Assembly: GCF_014646895.1 (NCBI RefSeq)
Contig: NZ_BMOD01000002.1
Span: forward strand, 1-64,000
Length of the DNA: 64,000 nt
Direction: 5' to 3'
Origin: Deinococcus roseus
GTDB taxonomy: Bacteria > Deinococcota > Deinococci > Deinococcales > Deinococcaceae
The translations under genes and the position numbers were made by a program. Under the pieces are notes generated by a model, which saw only the letters and a list, made by a program, of their open reading frames with translations, did not search any database and was not told where the DNA came from. This document shows, in pieces, positions 7,765 through 16,923 of this stretch (position 1 is its first letter; each line of letters opens with the position of its first letter).

Positions 7765-8271
7765 TCACCAGCTGTATGCACCTGCAGGTGGGGGCCAGAG
7801 TTTGAGGGCCTGCCGCACAGCAATCACCTGTCCAAGGTGGTGGGCCGTGTGCACAGCAATGCCTGCCAGGGTCGCGCCCACCGAATTCTTCTCCCAGCCG
7901 TAATAGAAGCTGGTAAACAGGGGACGGTCCAGGTCCTGCTGGGAAAAAGTCTGGGAGGCTTCCAGGTTTTGCAGGAAGGCTGCTTTGAGGGTTTCCCAAC
8001 CCTCTGCTTCAACAGCAGGCCAGCCCACAGCAGCATGGGGGGTGGGCACAGGTTCGCCGCCACGGGCCACATTCAGCACCCACTCCAGCCAGAAGTGGGC
8101 ATGGGCCACCACTTCGGCCACCGAATGCGGCAGGCTTTCCGGTCTGGTGGTGGCCTGCTCGGGGGTGAGGCCATCCAGCAGGGCAGCAGCACCCATGTAA
8201 GAGGTGGGATGAAACAGAAGTTTTAAAGTGTCTTTGCTGGGAGATGCGGTGTAATCCAATTGTTGTGTCAT
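7765..8271 (-). CDS. DinB-family protein
   Basis: The 168-residue protein is a paralogue of its neighbour, with EVVAHAHFWLEWVLNVARGG and the C-terminal AVHTAHHLGQVIAVRQAL carrying the HxxxH ligands. ATG 8271 follows GAGAGGA; an earlier in-frame start would overlap the WYL gene. It lies 17 bp after the WYL-regulator stop, so the regulator and both DinB genes form one operon. Substrate unknown. Confidence 0.85.
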   Translation of the reverse strand: MTQQLDYTASPSKDTLKLLFHPTSYMGAAALLDGLTPEQATTRPESLPHSVAEVVAHAHFWLEWVLNVARGGEPVPTPHAAVGWPAVEAEGWETLKAAFLQNLEASQTFSQQDLDRPLFTSFYYGWEKNSVGATLAGIAVHTAHHLGQVIAVRQALKLWPPPAGAYSW

Positions 8272-8288
8272 GTTTTTCCTCTCTGGAT

Positions 8289-9266
8289 TCACTGTACCTC
8301 TGCAGTGTGACACCAGGGTGTCAACTTTTGGTACCGTTCATAAATCTTCAGAGCTTTTTGGGAAATAACATCACGGAGGTGGGGCGGTGAAAGGATCTCG
8401 ATGCCCTCCCCCAGTTGCAACAGCAGCCCGTAAAGCCACTCGTCTTCGGGGGCATGAATCTCAAAAATGCTGCCCTGGGGCGTGCGTTCTTTCAGGGCGT
8501 CTGTGCCAAACCACTCGGTGATGCGGGGCAACCCCTCTGCTTCTGCCAGAAAACGCACCTTGATGGGTGGACTGCGCCGGAACCAGTGCTCCTTGATGTT
8601 CAGCATCTCCTGCGGCACTTCTCTGGGAGCAAATGTTTCTGCGTCCATCTGCAAATTTCCAATGCGACTGAACCGGAACTGCCTGAAATCCCCCCTGCTG
8701 TGGCAATACCCCAGAAGGTACCAGTACCCGGTTTTCAGGATCAGAGAGTAAGGCTCCACCCTGCGCAGTTCTGGCTGGTCGCTGGTGGGCTTGTGGTAGG
8801 CAAATTGCACGTGCTGGCAATTGCGAATGGCCTGCAGCAACACCTGATGCTTTTGCACATCTGCCTTGTCTGACCCCCAGGCGGTATGGTCAATCACGAT
8901 TTCCTGCCAGCCTGCAGGCATGCCATCCGTGTGGTTTTTCTTCAAAAGCAGTTGCAGCTTTTCATAGATCTGGGCCTGTTCGATGCCCATGGGAAGTTGC
9001 ACCAGACTGTTCAGCAGGCGCATCAGGTTGAGCACTTCTTTCTGGCTGAGGATGCTGCGGTCCAGGGCATACCCCTCCATCACCCCGATGCCTCCACTTT
9101 TTCCGGGAAACAGCACCACTGGAATTCCTGCTTCCTCCAGCACGGCAATGTCCCGATAAATGGTGCGTTTGGACACCCCAAAACGCCCCGAGAGCTCTGC
9201 AGCGGTGGTTCTTTCGGTTCCCATCAATAAAGTGAGCATGCCCAGCAGTCGGGTCAATCGGTCCAT
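8289..9266 (-). CDS. WYL-domain transcriptional regulator (HTH_11 + WYL)
   Basis: In this 325-residue protein the first 60 residues form a winged helix (TTAAELSGRFGVSKRTIYRD IAVLEEAG, split by a space here). A WYL domain follows at about residues 135-215 (VEPYSLILKTGYWYLLGYC; FRFSRIG) with a C-terminal extension. WYL domains sense ligands, often nucleic acids, in regulators of stress and defence genes. It heads the operon with the two DinB genes and is divergent from a glycosyltransferase gene 110 bp away. CATAAT lies 6 nt before the ATG. Confidence 0.9.
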   Translation of the reverse strand: MDRLTRLLGMLTLLMGTERTTAAELSGRFGVSKRTIYRDIAVLEEAGIPVVLFPGKSGGIGVMEGYALDRSILSQKEVLNLMRLLNSLVQLPMGIEQAQIYEKLQLLLKKNHTDGMPAGWQEIVIDHTAWGSDKADVQKHQVLLQAIRNCQHVQFAYHKPTSDQPELRRVEPYSLILKTGYWYLLGYCHSRGDFRQFRFSRIGNLQMDAETFAPREVPQEMLNIKEHWFRRSPPIKVRFLAEAEGLPRITEWFGTDALKERTPQGSIFEIHAPEDEWLYGLLLQLGEGIEILSPPHLRDVISQKALKIYERYQKLTPWCHTAEVQ

Positions 9267-9376
9267 CTCTGCATTATGACGCTCTGGCCGCTGAGAACCC
9301 TACCGTCCCTTTTTCACGCTTCTTTGACACCCTGTAAGGGATACTACAAACCAGAAGGTTTGAGAAGGAGAAACCC

Positions 9377-10690
9377 ATGACAAGATTTTTGGTTGCCACC
9401 ATGCCCATTCCAGGACACATTGCCCCTTTTGCACCTGTGGTGCGGGCGCTGATTGCCCGTGGACACCAGGTGGCCTGGTACGGTTCCCGTTTTCATCAGG
9501 ACAAGATTGAAGCCACCGGGGCCACCTTTTATCCCATTCAGAACGCCCTGGACTTCGGAGATTCCGACTACAATAAACACTTCCCTGAGCGCACCCGTTA
9601 CAGCGGCCTCAAACAGGTGGTGTTTGATTTCAAGCACCTGTTTGTGGGGTCTGCAGAAGGTCAGGTCAAAGACCTGCGCCACGTCATCTCGGATTTCAAG
9701 GCAGAGGTGCTGCTCAGCGATCCGGCTGTGGTGGCAGGCCTGGTGCTGGGAAACGAGGGCTTTCCCCACGCCATGCTGGACATCAGCGTGCTGAGCTTTG
9801 AAAGCAAAGATCTGGCCGCCTTCGGACTGGGGCTCTTGCCGGATTCCAGTTTCTTTGGGCGCATCCGCAACAAAATCACGTACTGGATGGTGGACCATGT
9901 GGTGTTTCGGGAAGTCAACCAGGCGTATCGGAATATCGCCCAGAAGAACGGCTGGCAGTATGCCCCTTTCCGGCCCACACCTTCCCGTTACCTCACATTG
10001 CAGCCCACCACCCCTGAGTTTGAGTATCCGGTTTCGGATCTGCCTGACACCGTGCACTTCATTGGTCCCCTGCTGCCAGACCGTCCCCGTGCTTTCACGC
10101 CCCCAATCTGGTGGAACGAGGTGGTGAACAAAACCCGCCCGGTGGTTCTGGTCACCCAGGGCACCATTGCCACCCATGCAGATGAGCTGATTCAGCCCAC
10201 CCTGGAAGGCCTGGCCAGCGAGGATGTGCTGGTGATTGCCACCACTGGAGGACCCTCCCTGTCCTTTCCGGTGCCACAGAATGCCCGTGTGGAAGCTTTT
10301 GTGCCTTTCACAGAACTGATGCCCCATGTGGATGTGTTTGTGACCAACGGAGGGTATGGCGGCATCACCATCGCCCTGGCAAATGGGGTGCCTGTGGTTT
10401 CTGCAGGCACCACCGAGGACAAGATGGAGGTGTCCAACCGGGTGCAATTTTCGGGGGTGGGCCTCAATTTGAAAACCAACCGCCCCAGACCCGAGCAGGT
10501 GCGTCAGGCCATTCAGCAGGTGCTGCAAGGTTCTTATGGGCAGCAGGCGAAAAAGATCCAGAAGGCTTTTGCTGCAACCCGCAGTGCAGAAACGGCTGTG
10601 GAATTGCTGGAGGAACTGGCCCGTACAGGCAAACCTGTGCTGAATTCCAGGGCTGCAGGCACACTTTCCAGAAAAACTGCAATCCAGTAA
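9377..10690 (+). CDS. GT1-family (MGT/UGT) glycosyltransferase
   Basis: The 437-residue protein has a GT-B fold. The N-terminal acceptor half starts VATMPIPGHIAPFAPVVRAL, and the C-terminal donor half has GTIATHADELIQPTLEGL and the nucleotide-sugar site VTNGGYGGITIALANGVPVV followed by EDKMEVSNRV. The family glycosylates macrolides, flavonoids and other small hydrophobic molecules. ATG 9377 follows GAAGGAG. The divergent WYL regulator may control it from the shared 110-bp region. Confidence 0.9.
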   Translation: MTRFLVATMPIPGHIAPFAPVVRALIARGHQVAWYGSRFHQDKIEATGATFYPIQNALDFGDSDYNKHFPERTRYSGLKQVVFDFKHLFVGSAEGQVKDLRHVISDFKAEVLLSDPAVVAGLVLGNEGFPHAMLDISVLSFESKDLAAFGLGLLPDSSFFGRIRNKITYWMVDHVVFREVNQAYRNIAQKNGWQYAPFRPTPSRYLTLQPTTPEFEYPVSDLPDTVHFIGPLLPDRPRAFTPPIWWNEVVNKTRPVVLVTQGTIATHADELIQPTLEGLASEDVLVIATTGGPSLSFPVPQNARVEAFVPFTELMPHVDVFVTNGGYGGITIALANGVPVVSAGTTEDKMEVSNRVQFSGVGLNLKTNRPRPEQVRQAIQQVLQGSYGQQAKKIQKAFAATRSAETAVELLEELARTGKPVLNSRAAGTLSRKTAIQ

Positions 10691-10715
10691 ATCCCATCAC
10701 CCTTGCTGCTTCATG

Positions 10716-10737
10716 AACCCTGCTTCGGCAGGGTTTC
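10716..10737 (+). terminator. Terminator after the glycosyltransferase
   Basis: An 8-bp stem AACCCTGC/GCAGGGTT has a UUCG loop and is followed by T residues. Confidence 0.85.
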
Positions 10738-10846
10738 TGTATTGAAAATGACATTTTCCATGATCTAAATTTTTCAAATTTAATGCCCACTTTAATAAAA
10801 ATAAAGCAGCTTAATTTTATCATCGAATCTGATTGCATTTTAAAGA

Positions 10847-10876
10847 TTGACTAAACCTGCATTTAATGTTTATGCT
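10847..10876 (+). promoter_or_regulatory. Predicted promoter of the LysM protein gene
   Basis: TTGACT and TATGCT are separated by 18 bp in a markedly AT-rich 220-bp stretch (10740-10960). A TATCAT lies further downstream near 10899 and could be an alternative -10. Confidence 0.45.
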
Positions 10877-10976
10877 TTTTACACACCCAGGCTTTGCTAT
10901 CATCAGGCTTGTTCTGATTGAACAGCCAGTGTTTTGAAGGGTTGTGTGACCTGTGCTGGCTTGAATGGGGGGATCC

Positions 10977-11900
10977 ATGCGTCAACCTCTTCGGCATGTT
11001 CTGTGGTCCGTTCTTCTCCTGGGGTGCCTGCCTGCAGCACAAGCTGCCAGCACCCAGCCCGCCACCACCTACACCGTCAAACGGGGAGACACCTTATGGA
11101 GCATTTCCCAGAAGCACAAACTCACCGTTGAACGCCTCAAAACCCTCAACCACCTGAAAAACAACACCATCTATTCGGGACAGAAACTGAAGCTGTCCCA
11201 GGTCAAAATCACCGTTCCCAAAAACCCACCTCTGCCCTTTGCTGTTGCCATGTCCAGCAAAAAAGTCCTGCAGGTGCCTGTTTACGCTGTACACGTCAAT
11301 CTGGCCCATCCTGGGGTTCACATCAGCCCCCTTTTGCCTGCTGTTGGCCTGGGACATGGTGGAGCCAAACTGCCTTACCTGGCCCAGAGGCGGGATCTGG
11401 TGGCCGCCATCAATGGTGGCTATTTCCATCCGCAGTCTTACATTCCGGCTGGAGACCTGGTGTTTCAGGGCAGGCAACTGGCCTCTGGAAGAATCCAGAC
11501 TGCCCTTTCAGTGACGCCAGACAACAAGGCCCGCATCCATGACCGTCTGAATTCCTGGAAAGGCTACGAGACCGTGATCGCCACAGGTCCCCACGTGGTC
11601 CAGAATGGCCGTCTGGTGATTCAGCCACGCAGTGAAGGCTACAGGGATCCTGCAGTGTGGGGAAGGGCCAGACGCAGCGCTGTGGGCCTGGTCAACAACG
11701 AGTACTTGATCTTCATGACCAGCCCACAGCACCTCACCCTGGCCGAAGTGGGCAAGATCATGATGAAAATGAAAGCAAAAGAGGTGATCCTGCTGGATGG
11801 AGGTTCCAGTGCAGGCATGGTCTGGGAGAAAAAACTGGTGGTGCCTCCTGCCCGTTCTCTGGCCTTTGGCATTGGGGTTTTTCTGCGCAAGAAGGTCTGA
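10977..11900 (+). CDS. Secreted LysM plus phosphodiester-glycosidase (NAGPA-like) protein
   Basis: The 307-residue protein has a signal peptide (VLWSVLLLGCLPAAQAAS), one LysM repeat (YTVKRGDTLWSISQKHKLTV to GQKLKL) and a NAGPA domain with AAINGGYFHPQS, ARRSAVGLVNNEYLIFMT and VILLDGGSSAGMVW. LysM binds peptidoglycan; the catalytic domain is related to phosphodiester glycosidases acting on sugar-phosphate linkages. ATG 10977 is preferred over ATG 10965 because GGGGGGA then serves as the ribosome binding site. Its stop abuts the convergent lipid-kinase gene. Confidence 0.88.
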   Translation: MRQPLRHVLWSVLLLGCLPAAQAASTQPATTYTVKRGDTLWSISQKHKLTVERLKTLNHLKNNTIYSGQKLKLSQVKITVPKNPPLPFAVAMSSKKVLQVPVYAVHVNLAHPGVHISPLLPAVGLGHGGAKLPYLAQRRDLVAAINGGYFHPQSYIPAGDLVFQGRQLASGRIQTALSVTPDNKARIHDRLNSWKGYETVIATGPHVVQNGRLVIQPRSEGYRDPAVWGRARRSAVGLVNNEYLIFMTSPQHLTLAEVGKIMMKMKAKEVILLDGGSSAGMVWEKKLVVPPARSLAFGIGVFLRKKV

Positions 11901-12788
11901 TCAGCGGTAATTTCTCAGGCGGCCCTGCAGCTGCAGCACTTTTGGCTGAATGCGGATCTGGCATTCTGTGCGGTCTTCCAGCATCTCACCATCCAGATGG
12001 CAGGCTTGCGGAGCTTCCCAGCGCACGGTGACCTCTGTGGCCCGCGCAATCATCACGTAAGGCAAAGCGGTGTGCTGTCCCATCACCACCAGCGGCAGCA
12101 CACTGGCCAGCATGCCTTTGCCAATCTCCTTGCCAATCACGATGTCCAGCAAACCATCAGAGGGATGGGCCTGGGGTGCCACCTTGAAGCCTCCCCCATA
12201 GCGGGTGGAGTTCATCACCGAGACCAGGAAAGAAGGACCCGCATAAATTTCACGGCCATCTGCAATGACCTGAACCTGCAGATTGTCCAGGGTCTTGAGG
12301 GCTTTTGAAACGCCCCAGACGTACCGGGGCATGCCGGTCATGTAAGAGGGCGCGTCATAGCTGTATTTGCCTGCCAGAGCATCAAAGCCCATCCCCAGGC
12401 CATTCACAAACAGGCCTTCTGATCCAAGAACCCCCAGATCCACCGGAGTGACCGGCTCTGAAAGCCTGCGCAGGGCATCTTCGGGTCGGGTGCTCCAGCC
12501 CAGACAGCTGGCAAAATCATTGGCGCTGCCATAAGGCACAATGCCCATGCGAAAACCCTGCTGCACAGCCACTTTTGCCACCGACTGCACCGTGCCATCT
12601 CCTCCAACGGCCACCAGGGTGTCTGTGACAGGATCCCAGTTCTGGGCCACTTGCATCACCTCTGTGGGCTCGCGGGTCACATGCTGGGTGAAGGCAAAAC
12701 CCTGCTGTTTGAGGGCAGCCAGCAGACGCGGCAATTTGTCTTCCAGATGGCCTCTGGAGGCATGGGGATTGATGATCAGACGGAGCAT
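11901..12788 (-). CDS. Diacylglycerol/lipid kinase family protein
   Basis: The 295-residue protein has the DAGK catalytic fold: IINPHASRG at the N-terminus, the nucleotide-binding VAVGGDGTVQSVAK, and GIVPYGSANDFA. It phosphorylates a lipid such as diacylglycerol, in YegS/DgkB fashion. The start ATG 12788 was chosen over an upstream TTG because TATTTT lies exactly 7 nt before it, a leaderless arrangement. It abuts the LysM gene tail to tail. Confidence 0.88.
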   Translation of the reverse strand: MLRLIINPHASRGHLEDKLPRLLAALKQQGFAFTQHVTREPTEVMQVAQNWDPVTDTLVAVGGDGTVQSVAKVAVQQGFRMGIVPYGSANDFASCLGWSTRPEDALRRLSEPVTPVDLGVLGSEGLFVNGLGMGFDALAGKYSYDAPSYMTGMPRYVWGVSKALKTLDNLQVQVIADGREIYAGPSFLVSVMNSTRYGGGFKVAPQAHPSDGLLDIVIGKEIGKGMLASVLPLVVMGQHTALPYVMIARATEVTVRWEAPQACHLDGEMLEDRTECQIRIQPKVLQLQGRLRNYR

Positions 12789-12818
12789 ACGCTTCAAAAT
12801 AGCACACAGGACAGGCGA

Positions 12819-12844
12819 TCAGCGGTCAGCGGTCAGCGGTCAGC
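12819..12844. repeat. Heptanucleotide tandem repeat (TCAGCGG)
   Basis: There are 3.7 perfect head-to-tail copies of the 7-bp unit TCAGCGG in the gap between two minus-strand genes. Confidence 0.9.
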
Positions 12845-13007
12845 AAAGAACATTTCAGAACTGCTGTCGCTCTCAGAAAAACCCCTGTGGGAAGCTGCGT
12901 GGGCAACTGGGCGAAGTGAAGTGTTGCTTTTAAAAGTTCGCTGTGAATTGCAGACCCTCTTCATCACAATTCCCCTACAGTCTTCTGACCCGTTCTTTCA
13001 ACATGCA

Positions 13008-15590
13008 TCAATCCAGGCGTTTTTTGACCCCAGGCGGCTTGCCCAGGGTGCCCAGAAACTGCTGGAATTCTTTTGCTGGGACCGGGCGGCTGATCAGGTA
13101 ACCCTGGATTTCATGGCAGCCCAGGTTTTTCAGCAGTTGCAGTTGCTGCTCGTCTTCCACCCCTTCAGCCACCACATGCAGGTGCATGTTGCGGGCGAGG
13201 TCAATCATGGCCTTCACCAGAATCTGATCATCGGGGTCATGGGTGAGGTCTCGCACAAAAGACCTGTCAATTTTGATTTTGCGGATGGGGAAGCGTTTCA
13301 GGTAAGCCAGGCTGGAATACCCTGTGCCAAAGTCGTCGATGGCACTCATCACCCCCAGACGGCTGAGGTCATGCAGGATCTGGGTGGTTTTCTCCACGTC
13401 CTGCATCACCAGGCTCTCGGTGAGTTCCACCTGCAGGTACTGGGCAGGCAGGTCAAAGCGCTCCAGGGCCTCCTGAATGGTTTCCATCACATCGTTCTGG
13501 CGGAATTGCAGGGCAGAGAAATTGACCCCCACGGGCACCATCGGCAGGCCGTTTTCGCGCCACTCGTGGTTCTGGCGACACACCTCGTTGAGGATCCAGC
13601 GGCCCAGCGGCAAAATCAGGCCTGTGGACTCCGCAATGGGAATGAAGCGGATGGGCGGAATCATGCCTCTTTCAGGGTGCAGCCAGCGGATCAAAGCCTC
13701 TGCAGCAATGCACTCTCCGGTCTGGGCATTGATGATGGGCTGGTAAAAGACAATGAATTCTCCCTGCTCGATGGCTTGCCTGAGGTCGGTTTCCACCTGC
13801 AAACGCTCGGAGGCTGCTTTGCTCATCTCTGGCGTGAAAATCTGGTGGGTGTTGCGCCCGGCAGCTTTGGCCTGATGCATGGCGGTGTCGGCATTGCGCA
13901 TCAGGGTGTCCAGATCGGTGCCGTCTTGCGGATAAAACCCCACCCCAATGCTGGGGGTGGCAAGAAGCTGTTTTCCCTCAATGGAAAAAGGCTGCTGGGC
14001 CAGTTCAAGAATGTCCTGCACACAATCCTGCACCTTGGGAGCGGTGGTGTGGGGCAAAAGCAACACAAATTCATCGCCGCTGAGGTGAACCAGCAGGTCC
14101 CGGGGGGCCAGCACCTGCTTGAGGCGTTGCCCAAAGTAATGCAGCACCCGGTCTCCCACCATCGGACCCAGCGAGTCATTGATGGTCTTGAAGTTGTCGA
14201 GGTCCAGGTACAGGAAGGCCAGGGTGGCTCCGGCTTCATGCATCTCCTGCAAGAGCCTGGGGGCATTTTCCTCCAGATATGCCCGGTTGGGGAGCAAGGT
14301 CAGGCGGTCATAGTAGGCCAGGGTGCGCACCCGTTCCTCTGCCCGTCGACGCTGGGTCACATCCTGGAAAGCCCACAGCTTTCCCCGGATCTGCTGGTGC
14401 AGATAATAAGGCTTGGAAATGTATTCCAGTGCGCGGCCATTTTCCAGGTAAATCAGGTCGCTCTGGATGCGTTCAGGAGAGCGTAAAGATTCCTGCAAAA
14501 CCTTGCGAAATTCCTCAAAATCACTGATCTGCTTGAGGATGGGTGGGTACCTGAGGGCAAGGTTGTTGTAATTCTGCAGTTCATTGCGGGAGATGCCCCA
14601 AAGGGTCAGGAACTGGGTGTTGCAGGTCACCATGCGTCCACTGTTGTCCACCACCAGCATGGCATCGCTGGTGGCGTCAAAAATGGCTTCCAGCAGGGCC
14701 AGTGACTCTCCCAGTTCCTGGGTGCGTTCCAGCACAATCTGGGTGAGTTTGAGGGGCTGGCGCATGATCAGCCACACCAGCAGACCCACCAATCCCGAAA
14801 GGGCCACCACAAAAATGCCCTTCAGAAAAATGCTGGTGTAATCCAGCCACCCGTTCACCGGAGCCACCTGCAAGAGCCACTTGCCGTTGGGCACTTCAAT
14901 GTTGAGGTCCAGGGCCTGATCTCCAGGCTCTTTTCTGGAAGCAGCAATGGTTTCCCGTTTGAGGGTGTTGGGGTTCTGGAAGGTCAATTTGTAGCTGTAA
15001 CCCTCAGTAGAGAGGGTGGGCAGGTTGCTGATCTGCAGCAATTGAGGCAAATCCAGCACCACCTGGGCAAAACCCCAGAAGCGCCCGTCTTGCAGGAACA
15101 CGGGGTAACGCCCGATCAGCCCTTGCCCTCCCTGAATGAGTTCCACAGGACCTGCCAGGGTGAGTTTGCGGGTTTTCAAAGCCTGCTCGGAATACAGGCG
15201 GGTTCGCTCATCGGTGAAAAGGTTCAGCCCAAAAGCTGCATCGTTGTTGATGTAGGGATGCACATGACGGATCACCCCTTCAGGAGCGAGTTGCAGGGCA
15301 CGGATGCCCCTGTAGACCTGCAGCATCTGCTCTGCGAGGGCATGAAACTCCTGCACCTGTCCCTGGTTCTGTCGAACCACAGCAGAGAGGGCATAAACCG
15401 CAGACAGGGAATTCTCCAGTTCATGCTGCAGGGTACGGATCTGTTCATCGGCACGCTGCTGGGCAATCCTGCGGCTGACCTCCAGGGTCTGCTTTTCAGA
15501 AAGTCCCACAATGACACCCCCCACCACCATCACAAACAGCATGGCCAGGGCGGTGAACCATTGGGCTTTGACTACTCCGCTTGGGTTCAT
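13008..15590 (-). CDS. CHASE-PAS-GGDEF-EAL cyclic di-GMP signalling protein
   Basis: The 860-residue membrane protein has a TM helix (about 11-33), a periplasmic CHASE sensor (about 80-200), and a second TM near 250-270. A PAS domain follows (about 300-420), then GGDEF (about 435-590; signature LSGDEFVLLL) and EAL (about 605-850). EAL residues are intact (AEALIRW, VNFSALQF, VELTES, DDFGTGYSSL), so c-di-GMP hydrolysis is likely. GGDEF is SGDEF without an RxxD inhibitory site, so cyclase activity is doubtful. ATG 15590 has AAGGAG 5 nt upstream. Confidence 0.92.
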   Translation of the reverse strand: MNPSGVVKAQWFTALAMLFVMVVGGVIVGLSEKQTLEVSRRIAQQRADEQIRTLQHELENSLSAVYALSAVVRQNQGQVQEFHALAEQMLQVYRGIRALQLAPEGVIRHVHPYINNDAAFGLNLFTDERTRLYSEQALKTRKLTLAGPVELIQGGQGLIGRYPVFLQDGRFWGFAQVVLDLPQLLQISNLPTLSTEGYSYKLTFQNPNTLKRETIAASRKEPGDQALDLNIEVPNGKWLLQVAPVNGWLDYTSIFLKGIFVVALSGLVGLLVWLIMRQPLKLTQIVLERTQELGESLALLEAIFDATSDAMLVVDNSGRMVTCNTQFLTLWGISRNELQNYNNLALRYPPILKQISDFEEFRKVLQESLRSPERIQSDLIYLENGRALEYISKPYYLHQQIRGKLWAFQDVTQRRRAEERVRTLAYYDRLTLLPNRAYLEENAPRLLQEMHEAGATLAFLYLDLDNFKTINDSLGPMVGDRVLHYFGQRLKQVLAPRDLLVHLSGDEFVLLLPHTTAPKVQDCVQDILELAQQPFSIEGKQLLATPSIGVGFYPQDGTDLDTLMRNADTAMHQAKAAGRNTHQIFTPEMSKAASERLQVETDLRQAIEQGEFIVFYQPIINAQTGECIAAEALIRWLHPERGMIPPIRFIPIAESTGLILPLGRWILNEVCRQNHEWRENGLPMVPVGVNFSALQFRQNDVMETIQEALERFDLPAQYLQVELTESLVMQDVEKTTQILHDLSRLGVMSAIDDFGTGYSSLAYLKRFPIRKIKIDRSFVRDLTHDPDDQILVKAMIDLARNMHLHVVAEGVEDEQQLQLLKNLGCHEIQGYLISRPVPAKEFQQFLGTLGKPPGVKKRLD

Positions 15591-15623
15591 GAATGCTCCT
15601 TGAAGTCGGTGCAAAAGAGAACG

Positions 15624-15660
15624 CTCTTCAAGTCTAAACCGCAAAGGCCGACTTGAAGAG
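15624..15660. promoter_or_regulatory. Perfect inverted repeat in leader of the GGDEF-EAL gene
   Basis: CTCTTCAAGT (15624-15633) and ACTTGAAGAG (15651-15660) form a 10-bp inverted repeat with a 17-bp spacer. It sits between the predicted promoter and ATG 15590, where an operator or leader hairpin would act. Confidence 0.5.
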
Positions 15661-15674
15661 AGAGCAAAATGGCA

Positions 15675-15703
15675 TATTTACAGTATGCGTGGGTCGTGCA
15701 CAA
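15675..15703 (-). promoter_or_regulatory. Predicted promoter of the GGDEF-EAL gene
   Basis: On the minus strand TTGTGC is separated by 17 bp from TAAATA, about 85 bp before the start codon. Confidence 0.4.
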
Positions 15704-15795
15704 TTTGGAGCCGAATCCCTCAGATTAAGGCAGATCTCTTATCCTTTCTGCGGGAAAACCCCTAAAATCACGACCTGCATGGCCCAGCGCAGGGC

Positions 15796-16923
15796 TCAAA
15801 GTGCAGGAATGCTGCCCCAGTCTGCAGGTTTGCTGGTCAGACCCAGCCTCCAGGCCACCGCCTGGGCAATGCGCACACTGGCCTGTCCATCTCCGTAAGG
15901 ATTGGGACGGCTGCGCATGTACTTGAGTTCTTCTGGACTGGACAGCAGCCCAGCCAGCACCTGATAGCAGGATTCAGGCTCTGTGCCCGCGAGTTTCAGC
16001 ACTCCAGCCTCCAGGCCTTCAGGACGCTCGGTGACATTGCGCAAGACCGCCACAGGCACATTCAGGGCAGCACCTTCTTCTTGAAGTCCTCCACTGTCGG
16101 TGATCAAGAGTTCACTGGCCTGCATCAGGGCAGCCATGTCTGCATAGTTCAGGGGGTCGGTCAGTTCAAAGTTGGAGAGGCCCTGCAAAACCGGAAAAAC
16201 AGCTTCACGCACGGCAGGGTTGAGGTGCACGGGATAAACAAAATGAAACTCCGGAAAAGCCAGCGTCAGCTTTTTCAGCACCCCGGCGAGGTCTCCCATC
16301 ACAGGCAGGTTTTCCCGGCGGTGCATGGTGATGGCAATGAGTTTTTTGCTTTGCCATTCAGCACGCAGGCCCGAACGTGCAGCCACCTGACGCACAGCGT
16401 CAACAGCAGTCTGACCGGTCACAATGATGCCTGCAGGATTTTTGCCTTCTTTCAGCAGGTTCTCGCGGCTCAGAGAGGTGGGGGCGAAATCCAGATCGGT
16501 CAGCACATCGGTCAGCTTGCGGTTGGCCTCTTCGGGAAAAGGCTCTTTCATGCTGCCGCTGCGCAAACCGGCCTCCACATGGCCCACCGGGATGCCTTCC
16601 AGAAAAGCCGCCAGGGCCACACAGAAGGTGGTGGTGGTGTCCCCATGCACCAGCACGTAATCCGCCTGCATTTCTTTCAGTTTCTGGGCAGCAGCAGGAA
16701 CAATTTTCCCAACCAGACCGGGGAGGGTCTGGCGGTCGGTCATCACGTCCAGATCTGCATCGGGGGTCAGGCCAAACACGGCCAGCGCATCATCGAGTTG
16801 CTGGCGGTGCTGTCCTGTCACCAGCATCAGGGGGGTGATTCCGGGCTGTTCATGCAGCGCCTGATAAACCGGGGCCATCTTGGTGGCCTCTGGGCGGGTA
16901 CCAAATGCGACAACAACACGCAT
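15796..16923 (-). CDS. wecB: UDP-N-acetylglucosamine 2-epimerase (non-hydrolysing)
   Basis: The 375-residue enzyme interconverts UDP-GlcNAc and UDP-ManNAc for envelope glycans. Signatures are VVVAFGTRPEATKMAPVYQA, LVTGQHRQQL, VHGDTTTTFCVALAAF, VGHVEAGLRSG, EEANRKLTDVL and LITDSGGLQEEG. The ATG at 16923 shares one base with the wecA stop (TGATG), so the genes are coupled. A longer open frame upstream runs through wecA and is not coding. Confidence 0.95.
   Translation of the reverse strand: MRVVVAFGTRPEATKMAPVYQALHEQPGITPLMLVTGQHRQQLDDALAVFGLTPDADLDVMTDRQTLPGLVGKIVPAAAQKLKEMQADYVLVHGDTTTTFCVALAAFLEGIPVGHVEAGLRSGSMKEPFPEEANRKLTDVLTDLDFAPTSLSRENLLKEGKNPAGIIVTGQTAVDAVRQVAARSGLRAEWQSKKLIAITMHRRENLPVMGDLAGVLKKLTLAFPEFHFVYPVHLNPAVREAVFPVLQGLSNFELTDPLNYADMAALMQASELLITDSGGLQEEGAALNVPVAVLRNVTERPEGLEAGVLKLAGTEPESCYQVLAGLLSSPEELKYMRSRPNPYGDGQASVRIAQAVAWRLGLTSKPADWGSIPAL

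Noticed and set aside
12651..14486. Plus-strand 611-codon frame over the EAL/GGDEF region
   Set aside because: Shadow of the intact EAL and GGDEF coding sequence on the minus strand.
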